Shown here piece by piece: positions 1 through 12,187 of a DNA stretch of 64,000 bases (the stretch's first letter is position 1; every line of letters begins with the position of its first letter). Position numbers and translations under genes: made by a program. The DNA is taken from NCBI GenBank assembly GCA_021432635.1, contig MU270117.1:62001-126000 (forward strand). Reading direction: 5' to 3'. The notes below the pieces were generated by a model, which was not told the DNA's origin, ran no database searches, and saw only the letters and a program-made list of their open reading frames with translations. The stretch is from Thozetella sp. PMI_491. Its lineage: Eukaryota; Ascomycota; Sordariomycetes; Chaetosphaeriales; Chaetosphaeriaceae.

Positions 1-2579
1 GCTGTGGGCCACAGCTCCTTAGTTGGCTGGGGCTCGGGAGAGCGATAGGGTGGGGGTTGAAATAGCCGCCCTGGAACGGCCCCTGTGCGAGACCTGGTGC
101 AAGTGCCGTTGGGCGCATCCAATCAGCAGCCGTCCTCGAGTCTCGGAACAGTGCGTGCATGATGACCGAGGGCCTTTGATTCGCAAAGGTTCCAAGAGGT
201 CTGTGACAGCCTCTCGGGCCTTGCATTGATTCCTCGACTAGGGACCCCTCGACATCGCTAGTCCTTCCATCACCAGCACCTCCACCCTTTAACCCTCCCC
301 CCCCACACCTGTCCTCTTGCTCGCTTTCGCTGAGGAGGAGTGTACCGGCCTCAGCCAGGAATGGCCAATGCGCCATTCTGCAGGTGGGAAAATCTCACAG
401 AAAAGCCACCCTCAACTAGGGCTATCGTAAGCCTGCTTCAATAGATCTTGCAGGCACCTCGTTCCCATGGCCGTTGCGACCCATAGAATACTGCAGGCCG
501 GGCTACTTTATGGGTGCAGCAAGGCGCCCGCCAACCGGGCCTCGGATAGAGACCAGCTGACGCCCCAGTGTATTCCGTTGGGAGCGCCGGGCCAGTCGCT
601 TGGCCTCACTTACAAGACGGACGGGAAGGAGTGGCCAGAGCCAGGCGAACAGGATAGCTTTGCCCATCTCGTGGCCAAGCCAGCAGCGAGCCCGGATGAG
701 TGGGCGGCCTTCTGTCGTCCTGACATTGCCCAGCATCCTGGGCACTTTGACACATGGCTGCCCGTGTCTCAATGCTTTCGCTGGGTATTAGATTGGCAAG
801 GCAAGGCGGGAAGATTGTAACATTCGATACCCTGGTCCCATCGCTTCTCCGCGCCCCCCCTCCCCTCCCTTGCTCTGGTACCTCTTGTTCCCTCCCGGCC
901 GCTAGGTCGAGATGTGCGTGGAAGTGGTTCGATTTTGGCCCTGAAAAACGTTCGATTCTCTCCCAACGAGGACCAAGCCGTTTCTTCGCCATCAGCCCAG
1001 ATTGGAGGATCGACGAAGCTAAGAAACGTCCAGTCGATGTTTATTCAGTATGCCGTGTAGTTTATTGCACCTTTCCCCGGCCAGCCCCTCGATCGACTCA
1101 GCGCTTCCTCGAGCCTGTAGATACGGGAAACAGGGGGCTAGAAGGGGGCGAGACACTCACACCCCAAGGGCAAAAGGGGGGGGCGAGCTGTAGGATAGTG
1201 CAACGAGAACCACGAGCTACATACCGCTGGGCCGGGTAGGGTACATAGTACTTTGGGCTATCCGGAGTATGTACAACCACCCCTCTGGCTGGTGTCTTGT
1301 TTCTGTAGTCCCTCCACAGAGTACTTCCCTTCTTTTTTTTTTTTTTTTTCTTTCTCGATCTTGCGCGGCATCCCGGTCGCGCACTCCCCTTCTGATAACC
1401 ACACACTCTTTGGCCCCCTTCTCCATAACAAGGGGAACGGCCGACAGCAATTGCCAGAGGCGAACCCCTGCCGCCCCCCCTGTAACAAGCCCTCCGAAGC
1501 CCTCTCGCACAGGCATCACTGGTGTTTTGCCTACCCAGTTCGGACCCGGCAAGCGACGCAGTCTGTGTGGCCTGCATGATAAACCCAAGCCTTCAACTCA
1601 GACACCTCGCCTGTCGTTCCCTTTCTGTCTGCCCTTTTGTCCTAGGCGCTGGCTCTTCGTCCTCTGTCCACTCATTTCCCTTCGCTCCCCAACAAACGAC
1701 CCAGAGTGGTCTTCCACGATCGCACCACTATCGCCTCCTAATTGCCGGTTCGAGCCAGTCCTTTCCGTTGACGCTAGGGATACTACCTTAATACACACAC
1801 CACTGCGCCGGGTTGATCCCACCACCACTGCCATCTAGAGGCGCGCGTTCCCGAGCATCTGGACGAACTTAGTGTGTTGGCTGTGCTAGACAACAGCAGA
1901 TCCTCCGATACCTCAGCGACGGAACGAGCCAGTCAGGCACTTGCAGCGACAGGGTGTGCTGCACCTCCGGGACGCCAACCAGCAGCGACTTTGAGCCGCC
2001 GACGTCTCTTGGAATCGAGTAACGTCTGTTGGGGGCTACATCAGTAGCGCCGAGGAAAGGGTACCAGGCCGAACAAGCTAAAAGGGAATCGCACCGCACC
2101 GCAACAAGGGGGAACCAAAGATCCGACTCGGGCTCCAGATCCGACCCGCAGGCTGTTGCTAGTCTCTGCGTTTTTCTGGGCACTTTCCCTCGTCACATCG
2201 TCTTGTGCATCTGATCACGCACTAGCCATTGTGGACGGATATTCGTTTCTGTTAACGGCAGAAGAGCGGCTGGGCACCAGCAGAAAGCGGGGAAACCTTT
2301 CCGTCTTACAGCCACCGACCGGCCCTTCCCACCTGCAACAACTGGGCCGCTGGAAACCCCCCCCCCCCTCCCTCGCCCCTCCCCCCCTGGTCAAATCGCA
2401 GAACCCAACCCTCCACTCTTATAGTCAAGACCCCGCGTCGGTGCGCTCTCGTTGCTCCAATTTCTTCAACCGCCACCGCACCTCTGCGAGCACCGACTTG
2501 CCGGGCTCTATCCAAGTGTCTTGCTCCTGCAATTGCAGTGCGCTGAATACACACAAAACCGTCAACAAGCAGAGCAGCC
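1..2579. other. Gene-free left edge and noxR upstream region
   Basis: No convincing coding sequence is seen; the open frames here are short, overlap on both strands and carry no recognisable domain. The stretch holds a T run near 1331-1349, C-rich tracts near 298-306 and 2359-2388, and pyrimidine-rich DNA typical of a fungal promoter and 5' leader ahead of noxR. Confidence 0.6.
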
Positions 2580-4474
2580 ATGTCGTTGAAGCAAGTAAGT
2601 GAACCATCCCCCCCTCTCCCCAGAATGCGAGACGAGAGAGAAAGGGAGAGAGGGCCTCCTTGCGTGCGTGTGTGTGTGTGTGTGCAGTGACACTGACCAT
2701 ACCTCCGCTGTAGGAAATCGAGACTTGGGTCTCTGCCCTTGGGCAGTATGACAACAACGAGTTTGACACGGCCCTCGGAGAGTTTGACAAGATCTCGGAC
2801 ACGTCCAAGATCCTCTTCAACATGGGTGTTATCCATGCCACCCTTGGCGCCCATGAGAAAGCTGTAAGTAACCACGCCTCGGCCGGTGGCCCGCGGCTTC
2901 CCTGCCTAAGGGCTGCTCTTCTAACCCCAAGCTCTAGGTCGAATGCTATCAGCGAGCCATTCGGCTGGACCAGTACCTCGCCGTCGCATACTTCCAGCAA
3001 GGGGTCTCTAATTTCCTACTCGGAGACTTCGAAGAAGCCCTCGCCAACTTCAACGACACACTTCTGTACCTTCGCGGAAACACCATGATCGATTACGCCC
3101 AGCTAGGGCTCCTTTTTAAGCTTTACTCTTGCGAGGTGCTTTTCAACCGCGGTCTCTGCTACATCTACCTGCAGCAGAAGGATGCCGGCCTGCAGGATCT
3201 ATCGTATGCCGTGAAGGAGAAGGTGGTCGAGGACCACAATGTCATCGACGAGGCTATCCGGGAGGAGGCCGAGGTAGGATTGCCCAGAAATCGCCCTTAC
3301 AAGCACACCGCTAACATAGAGTACAGGGCTACACTGTATTCTCGATCCCCGTCGGTGTGGTGTACAGGCCCAACGATGCCAAGGTCCGAAACTTGAAGAC
3401 AAAGGATTATCTCGGAAAGGCTCGGCTCGTCGCTGCCTCGGATCGTGCCAATGCCTTCACAGGCTTCGCCGGCTCGGAGATCAAGAACGCCGGCAAGGCC
3501 GATGTCAAAGATGATAGACCGGCAGACAACATCTCTTTTGCCGCCACCAACCTGGTCAAGCCTAACCTGCAGAGCAGAGTGCAGCAAGAGAATTCGCCCG
3601 GCGGTGGCCGCAACGTCTTCCCGCCGACTCCTCCTCCGGAGAATGACAAGCCTAACACTATGAGCCGTGGCGCCTCCGTTCGCAACGGCCCCAAGCCCAT
3701 GCCTGCTAAGCTTAACATCGAGAAGGCGCGCAACCCGGACCGATATGAGCGTGACTCGCCGCAAGACAACCGCCCTCGACGCAACCCGTCTAATGCGCAG
3801 CCTCAGCGCGGCTACTCTCAGCGGGACAATGGAGGCGGCAGAGGCACGAGATCTCGCCAGGACGAGGAGGATGAGGATAACGACGATCTGTACGACATGT
3901 ACCAGGGCGGCGGTGGCGGCGGTGGCGGCGGCGGCGGTGGCTCCCGAAGCAGCCGAAGCAATGGCGGCAGGAGCCGGGGCCAGTCGCGCTACATGGAGGA
4001 CGACGAGCCGGAGGGAAGCGACTACGACGAAGATGCCTCGTTCGATGAGGGTGACTTCGAGATGGTGTCTAACAACCGGAGGCCTACCAACTCCATGTCG
4101 TCCCGTGGTGCCTCCAGACGGCCTGACATCCGAAAGATCCGCGTCAAGGTTCACGCTGGTGATGTTCGGTATGTCATGATCGGCGCAGCCATTGAATTCC
4201 CGGACCTGGTAGACAAGATCCGGGACAAGTTCGGCATCCGCCGACGGTTCAAGATCAAGGTCAAGGACGAAGACAGCCCCGACGGTGAGATGATCACCAT
4301 GGGCGACCAGGACGACCTCGACATGGTCATCATGGGCGTCAAGCAGATGGCGAGGAAGCAGAGGCAAGAAACTGGAAAGATGGAGGTGAGTAACTCGCTC
4401 TTGGTTTCTCTCGAAACCATTGCCTCCCCCAGTGCTAACAGATCGCCTTCTAGGTCTGGATTCAGGAAGTATAG
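2580..4474 (+). CDS. noxR: NADPH oxidase regulator NoxR (p67phox-like)
   Basis: Five exons: 2580-2594, 2714-2863, 2938-3273, 3327-4385 and 4454-4474, giving 526 residues. The N-terminal ~170 residues are TPR helices (ETWVSALGQYDNNEFDTALG, then FNMGVIHATLGAHEKA and VAYFQQGVSNFLLGDFEEA). A low-complexity middle follows, with a polyglycine run near 3906-3940 and acidic patches. A C-terminal PB1 domain begins about RKIRVKVHAGDVRYVMIG and has the acidic OPCA-like stretch DEDSPDGEMITMGDQDDLD. In the family the TPRs bind Rac-GTP and the protein activates NoxA/NoxB at membranes, making superoxide for fruiting-body and hyphal development. The first exon codes only MSLKQ and the last only VWIQEV, so both are easily missed. 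Splice phases all agree. Intron 1 contains a GT microsatellite. Identification is firm. Confidence 0.95.
2667..2685 (+). repeat. GT microsatellite in noxR intron 1
   Basis: A run of GT dinucleotides lies inside the first intron of noxR, between the MSLKQ exon and the first TPR exon. It may be length-polymorphic. Confidence 0.8.
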
Positions 4475-6552
4475 TTGTGCGCATGGCTCATACACGCAAC
4501 TCCTCCTTCAACGGCCTCCATTCAATGATACCCAAACATTCAAGCCGGCCCTCTCCCGGCTACGAAGTAATGATGATCTCTCACATCTTTGTCGTCTCTC
4601 ATCATCTATTTCAGTATACATTCGTTTCACTCTCTGCCACAACCCCGATCGTGGTCTGTGTTCTGGCCTTGGAGACACGTCTCCTCTGCGCATCATCTCA
4701 TATCAACATTTTTGCATATCGATTAGAGCCGGAGCAGAAGGCGAATAACCAACATGGTGCAGTCTCGATTAATTCCCGCCGGGCAGCTCTTCGGGGGAGG
4801 GTAGAGTGGCTTGGTTGTTTCAAGCGCCTCGGCTCACCCTGCGCCCCACCGCTGCCCTCTATAACACAACTAATTATCTACAACCATTTTGGGAAATGGC
4901 GTTTGCCTCATCGACTGCTGCCCTCCTGTGTGCCCCCTTTTTGTGCTTTAGTTTCTGTTGTTTTCATCTTATTTGCTGGCTTTCTTCTCACCCTCGGTTT
5001 CAACGAGCACCATGGAGTTTCGGAATGGAAAGCCAACGCAAGCCTGGGAACCTAGACAAAAACTCTGCCTTTGTGTGGGTGTGGGTGTGTGGGTGTGTGG
5101 GTGTGGCGATGCTGGAGACATGACTGTGAGCGGAGCTGCTGATTGTTGGGCGGCCAGGAGAGGGCCGTTCATGACACCGACCGTGTTGCAGCTTTGCCCT
5201 GTGCTGGGCAGTAGCGGCCAAGATGCGTGGCAGAAATCGGGCAGGGTTCAGGAGGACATGGGTATCATGGACTAGGTGACGACAGTATTTGATAAGTATT
5301 CTTGATGAATCAGTCAATTGATCGCTTGGTTACTGCTATTCTCCTTCCCTCTTGGCCATCTCAGATGCAAGTAGTTACATGCTGGCCTTCGGCCCAAGCG
5401 ACTGATGCTTTTGGCACCTTGATATCGCTGAAGTGAGTGTCCCACCGATCGCAGGCTCTTTTGAAACGGCCAAGGCCCACACTCTCGACGCTCGGGGTGT
5501 ACCCGACCACGGCGGAGTCAAAGGGGGCAGGGCTACACCCTTGTCCCATCCCAATCCGGCTGTCCGTGGGCTGGCGCCTAAGTTGACCAGGTTCGGATGC
5601 TTGCGCTAGGTCCCCTGTACTTAGCTACTCCTGCTGTGCCATCGATACTAGTATAATAGCACCCCCCACAAGGACACGGAGAGGGGCATCATCAACGCCG
5701 CCTAGCCTGGGGCTGCGAACTAACGTGACGCTTGACGGCTTGATATCCTAGCTTCCATGCTACAGCTACCGTGCTACTTCTAGATAGCTTGGGGAAGTCA
5801 CACAAACAGCGGCACGACGAATCACGAGGAGGCTAAGAGGAGGCGAATGAAGCTTGAGAATAGGCGGGCATCAAGTCCATTGGCAACCCGAATGTTCATT
5901 CGGCGCTTAGGGTCCATTGAAGCCAAACACACTGGGCCAACCATCACCTCTTGCTCGGGCTGCCCATAGCAACTGAGGTGCCTTTACGCAGCCGTCCTCT
6001 GTTAGGGGACGCTTCAGGGCGAGCAAGCCTAACCTCGCCCGCCGACGGGCTACCCAGACACAACCCCATTTTTGCTTTGCCTGCAGCAGTCTGGCCGATA
6101 CGCGAAACGCCGGAAGATCCCAGGTCGTCAATGTCGAAATATCTGGGCCGGAGCCGTAAAAGTCAAGCCGTCGTAAGCACACAACCATCGTGGCTCCTCA
6201 TACGCCGGGGAGACTACCAATACAAATCGGCTCGGGCCGAAGCCATCATAACTTCCCTACCGTGCGCAGACACGTGCGCCCTCATGTGGCCCCTAGGCTC
6301 GCATGAGCTCGAACGCAAACAAAAAAAGAAGACTTTTCGGCGAATATGTATTGTCGAAAGGAAACGAAACGAGGCAGGACGGAAGCAATCCGCATCGTGC
6401 CCAGAGTGGCCCCGATGGAAAGGGGGCCTTTTTGCGGTATGTGATGACGGTCTAGACAATCTGCGGGCCGTGGTTCCTAGAAAGGCTTGTCGCTAGGAAA
6501 CGAATGTTAGAGCTTGTAAGAATGGTGAAAACGGCCGACGGAGTAATGTAGC
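4475..6552. other. Convergent intergenic region (noxR / FAR1-like)
   Basis: This spacer lies between two converging genes and should hold both 3' UTRs. It contains a GTGTGGGTGTG-type low-complexity tract at about 5070-5105 and no credible coding frame. Confidence 0.5.
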
Positions 6553-7911
6553 TTACGGCCGGACCATCATCAGTTGGCCAGTTTCGTCCTCCATCATTTG
6601 TAAACCGTCCATCCCCCGGTGCTCAAGGCCGCTGACTCTTGCCTCAATGTTGTTGAGCCGGCTATCCACCATGGTTCCGGGAGGCATGGCTCCGTTGGGC
6701 AGCCCGCCGCCGAGCGTCGGCCCTCCCATGGCTGCTGGGGGCATACTTGGGGCCCCTAGGTTGGGCGGACCCCCTCCACCCATCATGGGAGGTGGTTGCC
6801 GGTGTGCTGCCTCTAGGTTGTCCAGGCGCTTCTCTATTGTATCCAGTCGCTGGCCCAACGCCGCCTCGAGCTTCTGGAAGCCCTGTGCCATATCGTGTTG
6901 CATGCGATCTAGCTTGTTGGTCATGCTTCGGACGCTCTGGGCGATGGGAGTGTTCTCCTGGCCGGGAAGCGCAGCCCCGACGCGTGCCTCGTGGTTGTGA
7001 CGATGGTCCTGGACAACAAAGCGCCATTGATTGCTCAGCTGCACCTCGCACACTGCTTTGGCCCGGAAAGGGCAGTCGATCTTCCGGGTGCTGGGGTTGC
7101 GTTTCTTGGCGGTACTGTTGTACTTGACACCGCCGCGGTCGCAGACGAGGTCATATCTCGTGGCCTTGCCCTCGCGGTAGTTGCTGGCGCGAAGCTTGAC
7201 AATGCCGTATCCCTGGTCCTTGGCGGCCTTCTGCACAGCCTCAAGCAAGTCGTCAAAGGTGCGGTAAATGCCTTCCGGAGGCGGCTGGAGGTTGGCCCCG
7301 CCGCCGCCTGTTGCTGGCGACTGCGGCATGCTCTGGTTCCATAGGCCGGACCCGGCGTTGCTGAAGGCGCGGCCAGCCGGCGATGGATTGGCGATGGTCC
7401 CCGGGGAGCCCGCGGGAGGGGCGCCGGCCAGGACGGCGCCCTGTTGCTGTTGGTACAAGGCGCGGGCGTCCGTTTTGGAGCTGCCGGCGACGGAGGAGCG
7501 ACCGGGCGTGGCCGTGTTCTGGGCGCGATTGCCGAGCGGGTCGGCCTGGACTGGCTGCGGCACCTGGTGCTGCTGAGGAGGGGCAGGCCCCGGCTGGACG
7601 AAGGAAGATGTAGGCTCAGGATACTGCGCGTGCGGGGTGCCGTAGCCGTTCATCAATCCGTCTGGCTGGGGAGCAGCAACGGCAACGGGGACCTGGTGGG
7701 AGGCGTCAAGTTGTTGCGGTGGAAAGGTGGGTTGTTGGACGGTGTCGCCTGGACGCGCACTGTGGGCGTGGCTGGCAGCTTGTCCCCAAGGCACTGAGGA
7801 GACTGATGGGACTGCGACCGTGCCAGCTGGGGTGGATGGATTTACCGTATTTCCGCCCTCCGAAGCCCTCGGACGCTTTCGCCGTCGCTGTGGCTGGACC
7901 GGGGTATCCAT
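6553..7911 (-). CDS. FAR1-type zinc-binding DNA-binding protein
   Basis: Intronless, 452 residues. Residues 1-210 are Pro/Gln/Ala-rich and disordered after a basic start (PQRRRKRPRAS). Residues about 214-310 match the FAR1 (WRKY-GCM1 superfamily) DNA-binding fold: YRTFDDLLEAVQKAAKDQGY, a basic strand, then Cys257, Cys280 and the HRHNH motif at 303-307 as the likely C-C-H-H zinc ligands. A predicted coiled coil (about 325-370, MTNKLDRMQHDMAQGFQKLE) suggests dimerisation. A Gly/Pro/Met-rich linker and a second short helix (LNNIEARVSGLEHR) close the protein. In plants this fold is shared by MULE transposases and the factors derived from them. Fungal members are poorly characterised; I infer a transcription factor. 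No transposase core is present, so it looks like a domesticated or independent host gene. Confidence 0.85.
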   Translation of the reverse strand: MDTPVQPQRRRKRPRASEGGNTVNPSTPAGTVAVPSVSSVPWGQAASHAHSARPGDTVQQPTFPPQQLDASHQVPVAVAAPQPDGLMNGYGTPHAQYPEPTSSFVQPGPAPPQQHQVPQPVQADPLGNRAQNTATPGRSSVAGSSKTDARALYQQQQGAVLAGAPPAGSPGTIANPSPAGRAFSNAGSGLWNQSMPQSPATGGGGANLQPPPEGIYRTFDDLLEAVQKAAKDQGYGIVKLRASNYREGKATRYDLVCDRGGVKYNSTAKKRNPSTRKIDCPFRAKAVCEVQLSNQWRFVVQDHRHNHEARVGAALPGQENTPIAQSVRSMTNKLDRMQHDMAQGFQKLEAALGQRLDTIEKRLDNLEAAHRQPPPMMGGGGPPNLGAPSMPPAAMGGPTLGGGLPNGAMPPGTMVDSRLNNIEARVSGLEHRGMDGLQMMEDETGQLMMVRP

Positions 7912-8747
7912 TTGCTAGGGGGGAAGGGGGGGCCACCAAGAGAAGAGGAGGAAGAGGGGGGGCCTCGGGGGTCGAGAAAGATAGGTACACTGAGAGGGAG
8001 AGCAAGACTGATGGACTGAGGAGGGGGGGCGCTAAGCGTGATTGGCAGACCCAGCTGGAGAGGCGACGAGGGCAGTGTTGTGCGAAGAAGCAAAAACACT
8101 GTGTTCTCTCCGGTTACGCGTGATCGGCAGCCGAAAATGCCCCTCGCGTGGTGCCTCTGCGGGCAGCGACAGGATCAATGTTGCCGCGGCGAGAGGAGCG
8201 GCGGCATCGGGGCTTACTTTGGGCAGCGCAGGGAGAGCGACGATGATGGAAATCGCGCACTCGGTGGTGAGTACAATTGGCCCCGCACGTCGTCGGGTTT
8301 TGCAGCGGAGATGAGAGAGGGCAGGAGGGAAAGCAAGCTCGAGTCGAGAGGCCTCAGGTCCGGGTGAGAATGCTAGCACAAGCAAAGGATCGAGTGGTCC
8401 CTGCATTTTCCCGTATGTACCAGCCACCAAACGTCAAACCGAGCTCGCGCTAGTGGGGCTTTTCCTCACCGAGGTGTGATAGGCGCCTTAGGGACCGTGC
8501 GGCTTCGCCGTCGACGCCTTGCTCGCAGCAGTGCAGGTACGTCTACCTACCTGCCTACAAACCTTGCATTCCCTACATACAAACGCACCTTCCAGCCGTC
8601 CATCTCGGGTTGGACCTGGCGGGGAGTCGCTTTTTTCGAGAAGCTCTTTTAACAGGCATTCCCTTCGAGCATCAGAAGCAAGCCTTGTACTGGCTCCCTC
8701 CATCGCCTAACTTCATTTCGTCTTGGCTCGTCCAAGGCCACTGCGCG
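7912..8747. other. Divergent promoter region
   Basis: About 830 bases separate the FAR1-like gene (-) from the small helical protein gene (+), so this is a shared upstream region. It is GC-rich with purine-rich stretches near 7920-8030. The overlapping open frames on both strands show no domain. Confidence 0.5.
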
Positions 8748-9222
8748 ATGGCGAACCAACAACCTCCTCAACAGAGGAAGCCAGAGCCGCCACAGCTTGA
8801 CGAGCAGCAGCTCCAGGAGGCTTTTGACCATCTGAACGACCTCCACGCCCAGCTTCGCGCATTGCGGACTGCGATCCCCAACATGATTGCGCCGCTCGCC
8901 ACAAAGCAGCCCTCTCGTATGCCTCCTACTTCATAGCCAATTCGCCCGTCACCTCGCGCTATATGTTCGTTCACGGCGCATGCTGATTCTTCCTACAGCC
9001 CAGGCCCTCTTCAGCTCCTTCACGATGTCGGTGCAAGAGAGCAGGACTCAGCTGGCCGATTTCAAGGAATGTATCACTAGCGAGAAGTCCCAGAAGGTCT
9101 TCCGGTATGCCTCCGAGAGCCGCCGAGCGAACCCGAAGAACATCAAGCCATGGCGCGCGACGGACGATCCGGATTGGGTCGAGAGAGCAAGAAAACTTCC
9201 AAATGGACGGACCGCCAAGTGA
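8748..9222 (+). CDS. Small helical protein, possibly a Mediator subunit
   Basis: Two exons, 8748-8916 and 8999-9222, give 130 residues. The intron has GTATGC and TACAG ends with a GCTGAT branch site. After a Pro/Gln-rich start, residues about 17-55 form a helix (DEQQLQEAFDHLNDLHAQLR); a second helix spans about 60-95 (LFSSFTMSVQESRTQLADFK) and the C terminus is basic and short (NPKNIKPWRATDDPDWVERA). The size, two-helix layout and Gln-rich start resemble small fungal Mediator subunits, but I cannot name one from sequence alone. The gene itself is well supported because the splice restores one continuous frame; the function is a guess. Confidence 0.75.
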
Positions 9223-10122
9223 GGGTTACCATAAAGGGGCTGGCATTCCACGGCAGCCCAAGTACTATTAGGCCCTGACCCAGAATCCTATTGCGAGGGA
9301 GGCCTAGCGTTCTAGCCTGCGATACATCATGAATAGGCAGGGCGCCGGGGCTTCATGCTGGAAATCTACAAGAAAGACTCGGAGGCGAGGGGGTCATCCC
9401 ATTGCCCCCCATCGGCTCACAAAGTGTCGGGGTAGGCTGCAAGCGACGAGCGCCGTACTACACCCACACAGTCTCAAACATACTTTACGCTACAAGTAGT
9501 AGTTGCAGAAGCTCGCTAGGGTGCAGCATGCCACTGCTCTCACCCGGCGTATATGCGTGACTCAAGCCGGCCGTTGTGTTGCAGAAAACCCATCTGCCGA
9601 CCAGAACAACGCAAGGGTACTTGGGGCTAGGCTGGTTGTCAGTGAGGGCAGGATTGTGGACGATTGCAAGAATTGGGAGGCTGAAGGAGGCGGAAGGAGG
9701 GAAGAGCAGTTCCTTTCGATACTGTAGCTCCGCCGTCGAGTTCCCTCTTGCTTGCTGCAGGAAGATAGGCGATGCCGACATGGTCTTTTGAAACTGAAGC
9801 TGGCTTGGGCAAGACTGAGAGCCTATCTGTTGTAACCTGCCTAGGTCCAGCAAGTCCACCTGCGCCTGACGCTACCTACCTTGGGTACTTCCGTTCACAA
9901 CGCAGCTTTGCTCGAAGACGTGGACGAGCCACAGTTTACATAAGCGAACTTTTGACCCTCTGCTCCAGTTTGGTCGCACAACCCTGGCACCTCTCATTGG
10001 CTGCTTTCGGTGGGGCCCGCTTGCTTCCCACACAAATCCCCAAGAAAATTGAAATAATTCCGCTCCATCCATCTGGTGATCGTTCCGTCAACCCAACAAA
10101 CCACCACCTCGAAACCGACAAA
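9223..10122. other. Intergenic, upstream of RPL34
   Basis: No gene is seen. The last ~100 bases before the RPL34 start codon are C/A-rich, as expected for a ribosomal-protein leader. Confidence 0.5.
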
Positions 10123-10752
10123 ATGGCGCCCAAGCGAGTCACCTACCGTCGCCGCAACCCGTGAGTGACTTCTTCTGCCCTCTTTACATTTGCCAGCGGT
10201 GTCGCGCGCAGCAACGAATGACTAACTGGGTTGCTCGCAGGTACAACACGTCCTCGAACCTCACGAGGATCATCAAGACTCCCGGCGGCAACACCCGAGC
10301 CCTTCACATCAAGAAGCGTGGCACCGCTCCGAAGTGCGGCGACTGCGGCACCAAGCTGCCCGGTGTAAGTAGTCCCGGGCTGCCCTTCAAGTTTTGTACT
10401 GGTCAACAGGAAGAGGAGGTCCCTGCGAGGCTGGATCGAAGCAGTGCCCTCTGGCACGCTGGAAGAACGCAGCGCCAGAGGAGTTGGGGCGCTGAGAACC
10501 GGAAACCCTGACGCCGTACTCGGGTAGACTTTTTTTGTTTGCTGACCGCTCGCCGTCCAGATCCCCGCTCTCCGACCCCGCGAGTACGCCCAGATCTCGA
10601 AGCCCAAGAAGACGGTCCAGCGCGCCTATGGTGGCTCAAGGTGCGGCAACTGCGTACGGGATCGCATCGTCCGGGCGTTCCTCATCGAGGAGCAGAAGAT
10701 CGTCAAGAAGGTGCTGAAGGAGCAGAGCGCGGCCGAGAAGGGCAAGAAATAG
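10123..10752 (+). CDS. RPL34: 60S ribosomal protein eL34
   Basis: Three exons, 10123-10160, 10241-10364 and 10561-10752, code 117 residues, the normal length for eL34. The protein starts [19 protein letters not shown] and carries two CxxC pairs ([11 protein letters not shown] and [10 protein letters not shown]) that bind zinc in this family, then a basic C-terminal helix ([13 protein letters not shown]). It is a core component of the large cytosolic ribosomal subunit. The first intron interrupts the codon for Pro13, so the first exon is only 38 bases. Introns near the start codon are common in fungal ribosomal-protein genes. The second intron is long (196 bases). Confidence 0.97.
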
Positions 10753-11344
10753 ACGGAATGCGTTTTCTGGCGGACGGTATTTCGGCGGATTGACGGTCTC
10801 GGTCTCCATTGCTTCGGTGTTCATTAGGGAAAAAGGGCTGCATGATACACACAACCAGCCGTGGTTTCGGCTGGCTATGAGCAGTGTTGCTATAGCTGCG
10901 TCCTCTCGGTCTTGAGGCTCCTAAAAATGAAACTGGACTTCAGGCCTTGCCCCTTCTGGCCCTGATTGTGCGTGTATTTGTGTACGTCTACGTGATGCGA
11001 CTGTTGCCTGTCATACCATATTTTTCTACGCGACACATTGTTCCTGGCGTAGACGGAGAGACGCTAGTCCTTAAGGTAAGGACTCAGATCTGGAGCGGCG
11101 TTGGGCTGTTTGTTTGGAGAGCCCCGGCAGCATTGGATCGAGTGCTATGCCTGCAGTAGTATAGGCCCGCCGCCGCGTGCGGTAGTCTCCGCAATCACTA
11201 TGACGTTGAGCCTCGCCAAAATTTCTAGCACTTCATAAATACATCCCAACGCCCACGCTCCTGCAGGACGTCACGTCGACTTTGCAAATGCGCCCGAGTA
11301 GGGCGAATGCACCCCATTAAGCATTCAGTCGCCCAATTGGACCA
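10753..11344. other. Intergenic, RPL34 to NDUFAF3
   Basis: This holds the RPL34 3' UTR and the upstream region of the next gene. No coding frame or RNA gene is recognised. Confidence 0.5.
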
Positions 11345-12187
11345 ATGGTGGGAACAATGAGCCGAGCTCGCTCTTCGATCGTCTGCCACGGTGTCGGACG
11401 CATGATGAGTTCACGCGTAGTTCCGAACTACGGACTGCGAGCACACCTCCCACTCTCGCAGGCCCCGTTTGCAAGATACCACAGCGCCCGCCATGCCAAC
11501 CCATTCACTGGGCAGTCCGCCTCCTTCCACGCCACTTCAGTTCCCAAGCGCCGGGTCGGCCACAATAACGAAGCAATCCCCGAAGGCCCTCCCACGACCG
11601 ACTTCTCCCGCATGGACATGCTCGGCCAGACTCCGGTGCCCTCGACCTCGGTAGACGTTTGCATGCCCGATGGTTTCGCCCTCAACAGCGGGGCCAAAAT
11701 TCTCGGCGGCAGCGGTGCCCTGCTGGTAGGCGGCGAGGCCTTCGCGTGGCGGCCTTGGACTCGGGCGAAGAGATTAGTAAACGCGAAGGGGCAATGGGAG
11801 GTACCGGCCGAGGCATTTGGTCTCCTGGGCCTGGTATGGCCACGTCCCGGTAGGTCTCAACACACGCACATGCAATTCACTTACACCCACATGCGTGTTA
11901 ATGTGTCTGGGGGTGGAGGATGAGGAGCACTGCAGCCAGTGGCAGCCACAGTGCCGGAGTGTGCTAACCTGGCGGTAGATCTCTTAATTCTCGGTGTAGG
12001 CCCCGAAATACGACCTCTCAGTCCAGATACGAGGAAACTCATCAGCAGCTTGGGGATACGGGTCGAAGTCTTGGACACGAGGAACGCGGCGTCACAATTC
12101 AACCTGCTGGCGACAGAGCGAGGTGTCGGCGAGGTGGCCGCTGCAATGATTCCCCTCGGTTGGAAAGAGGGCGCCGGGGCAGTTTGA
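11345..12187 (+). CDS. NDUFAF3: Mitochondrial complex I assembly factor 3 (DUF498/AAMDC fold)
   Basis: Two exons, 11345-11849 and 11979-12187, give 237 residues; the codon GAT is split across the intron. The N-terminal ~75 residues are rich in Arg, Ser and His and poor in acid (SRARSSIVCHGVGRMMSSRV), as in a mitochondrial presequence. The DUF498 domain runs from about residue 80 to the end. It includes SVDVCMPDGFALNSGAKILG, the diagnostic DLLILGVGPEIRPLSPDTR, and SSLGIRVEVLDTRNAASQFN followed by the end of the domain, AAAMIPLGWKEGAG. In the family this is a matrix factor for early assembly of NADH:ubiquinone oxidoreductase. A second in-frame ATG lies at 11357, so the true start could be four codons later. 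The identification is strong. Confidence 0.93.

Noticed and set aside
1741-1760. GGTTCGAGCC as a tRNA T arm
   Set aside because: No matching anticodon arm, D arm or acceptor stem lies around it.
1098-1838. Frames of 110-190 codons on both strands
   Set aside because: They overlap each other around a T run, have Lys or Phe homopolymers and no recognisable motif.
3297-4484. 395-codon open frame antisense to noxR
   Set aside because: It mirrors the noxR coding strand (the antisense of GC-rich codons stays open) and shows only low-complexity Val/Ala/Leu sequence without a domain.
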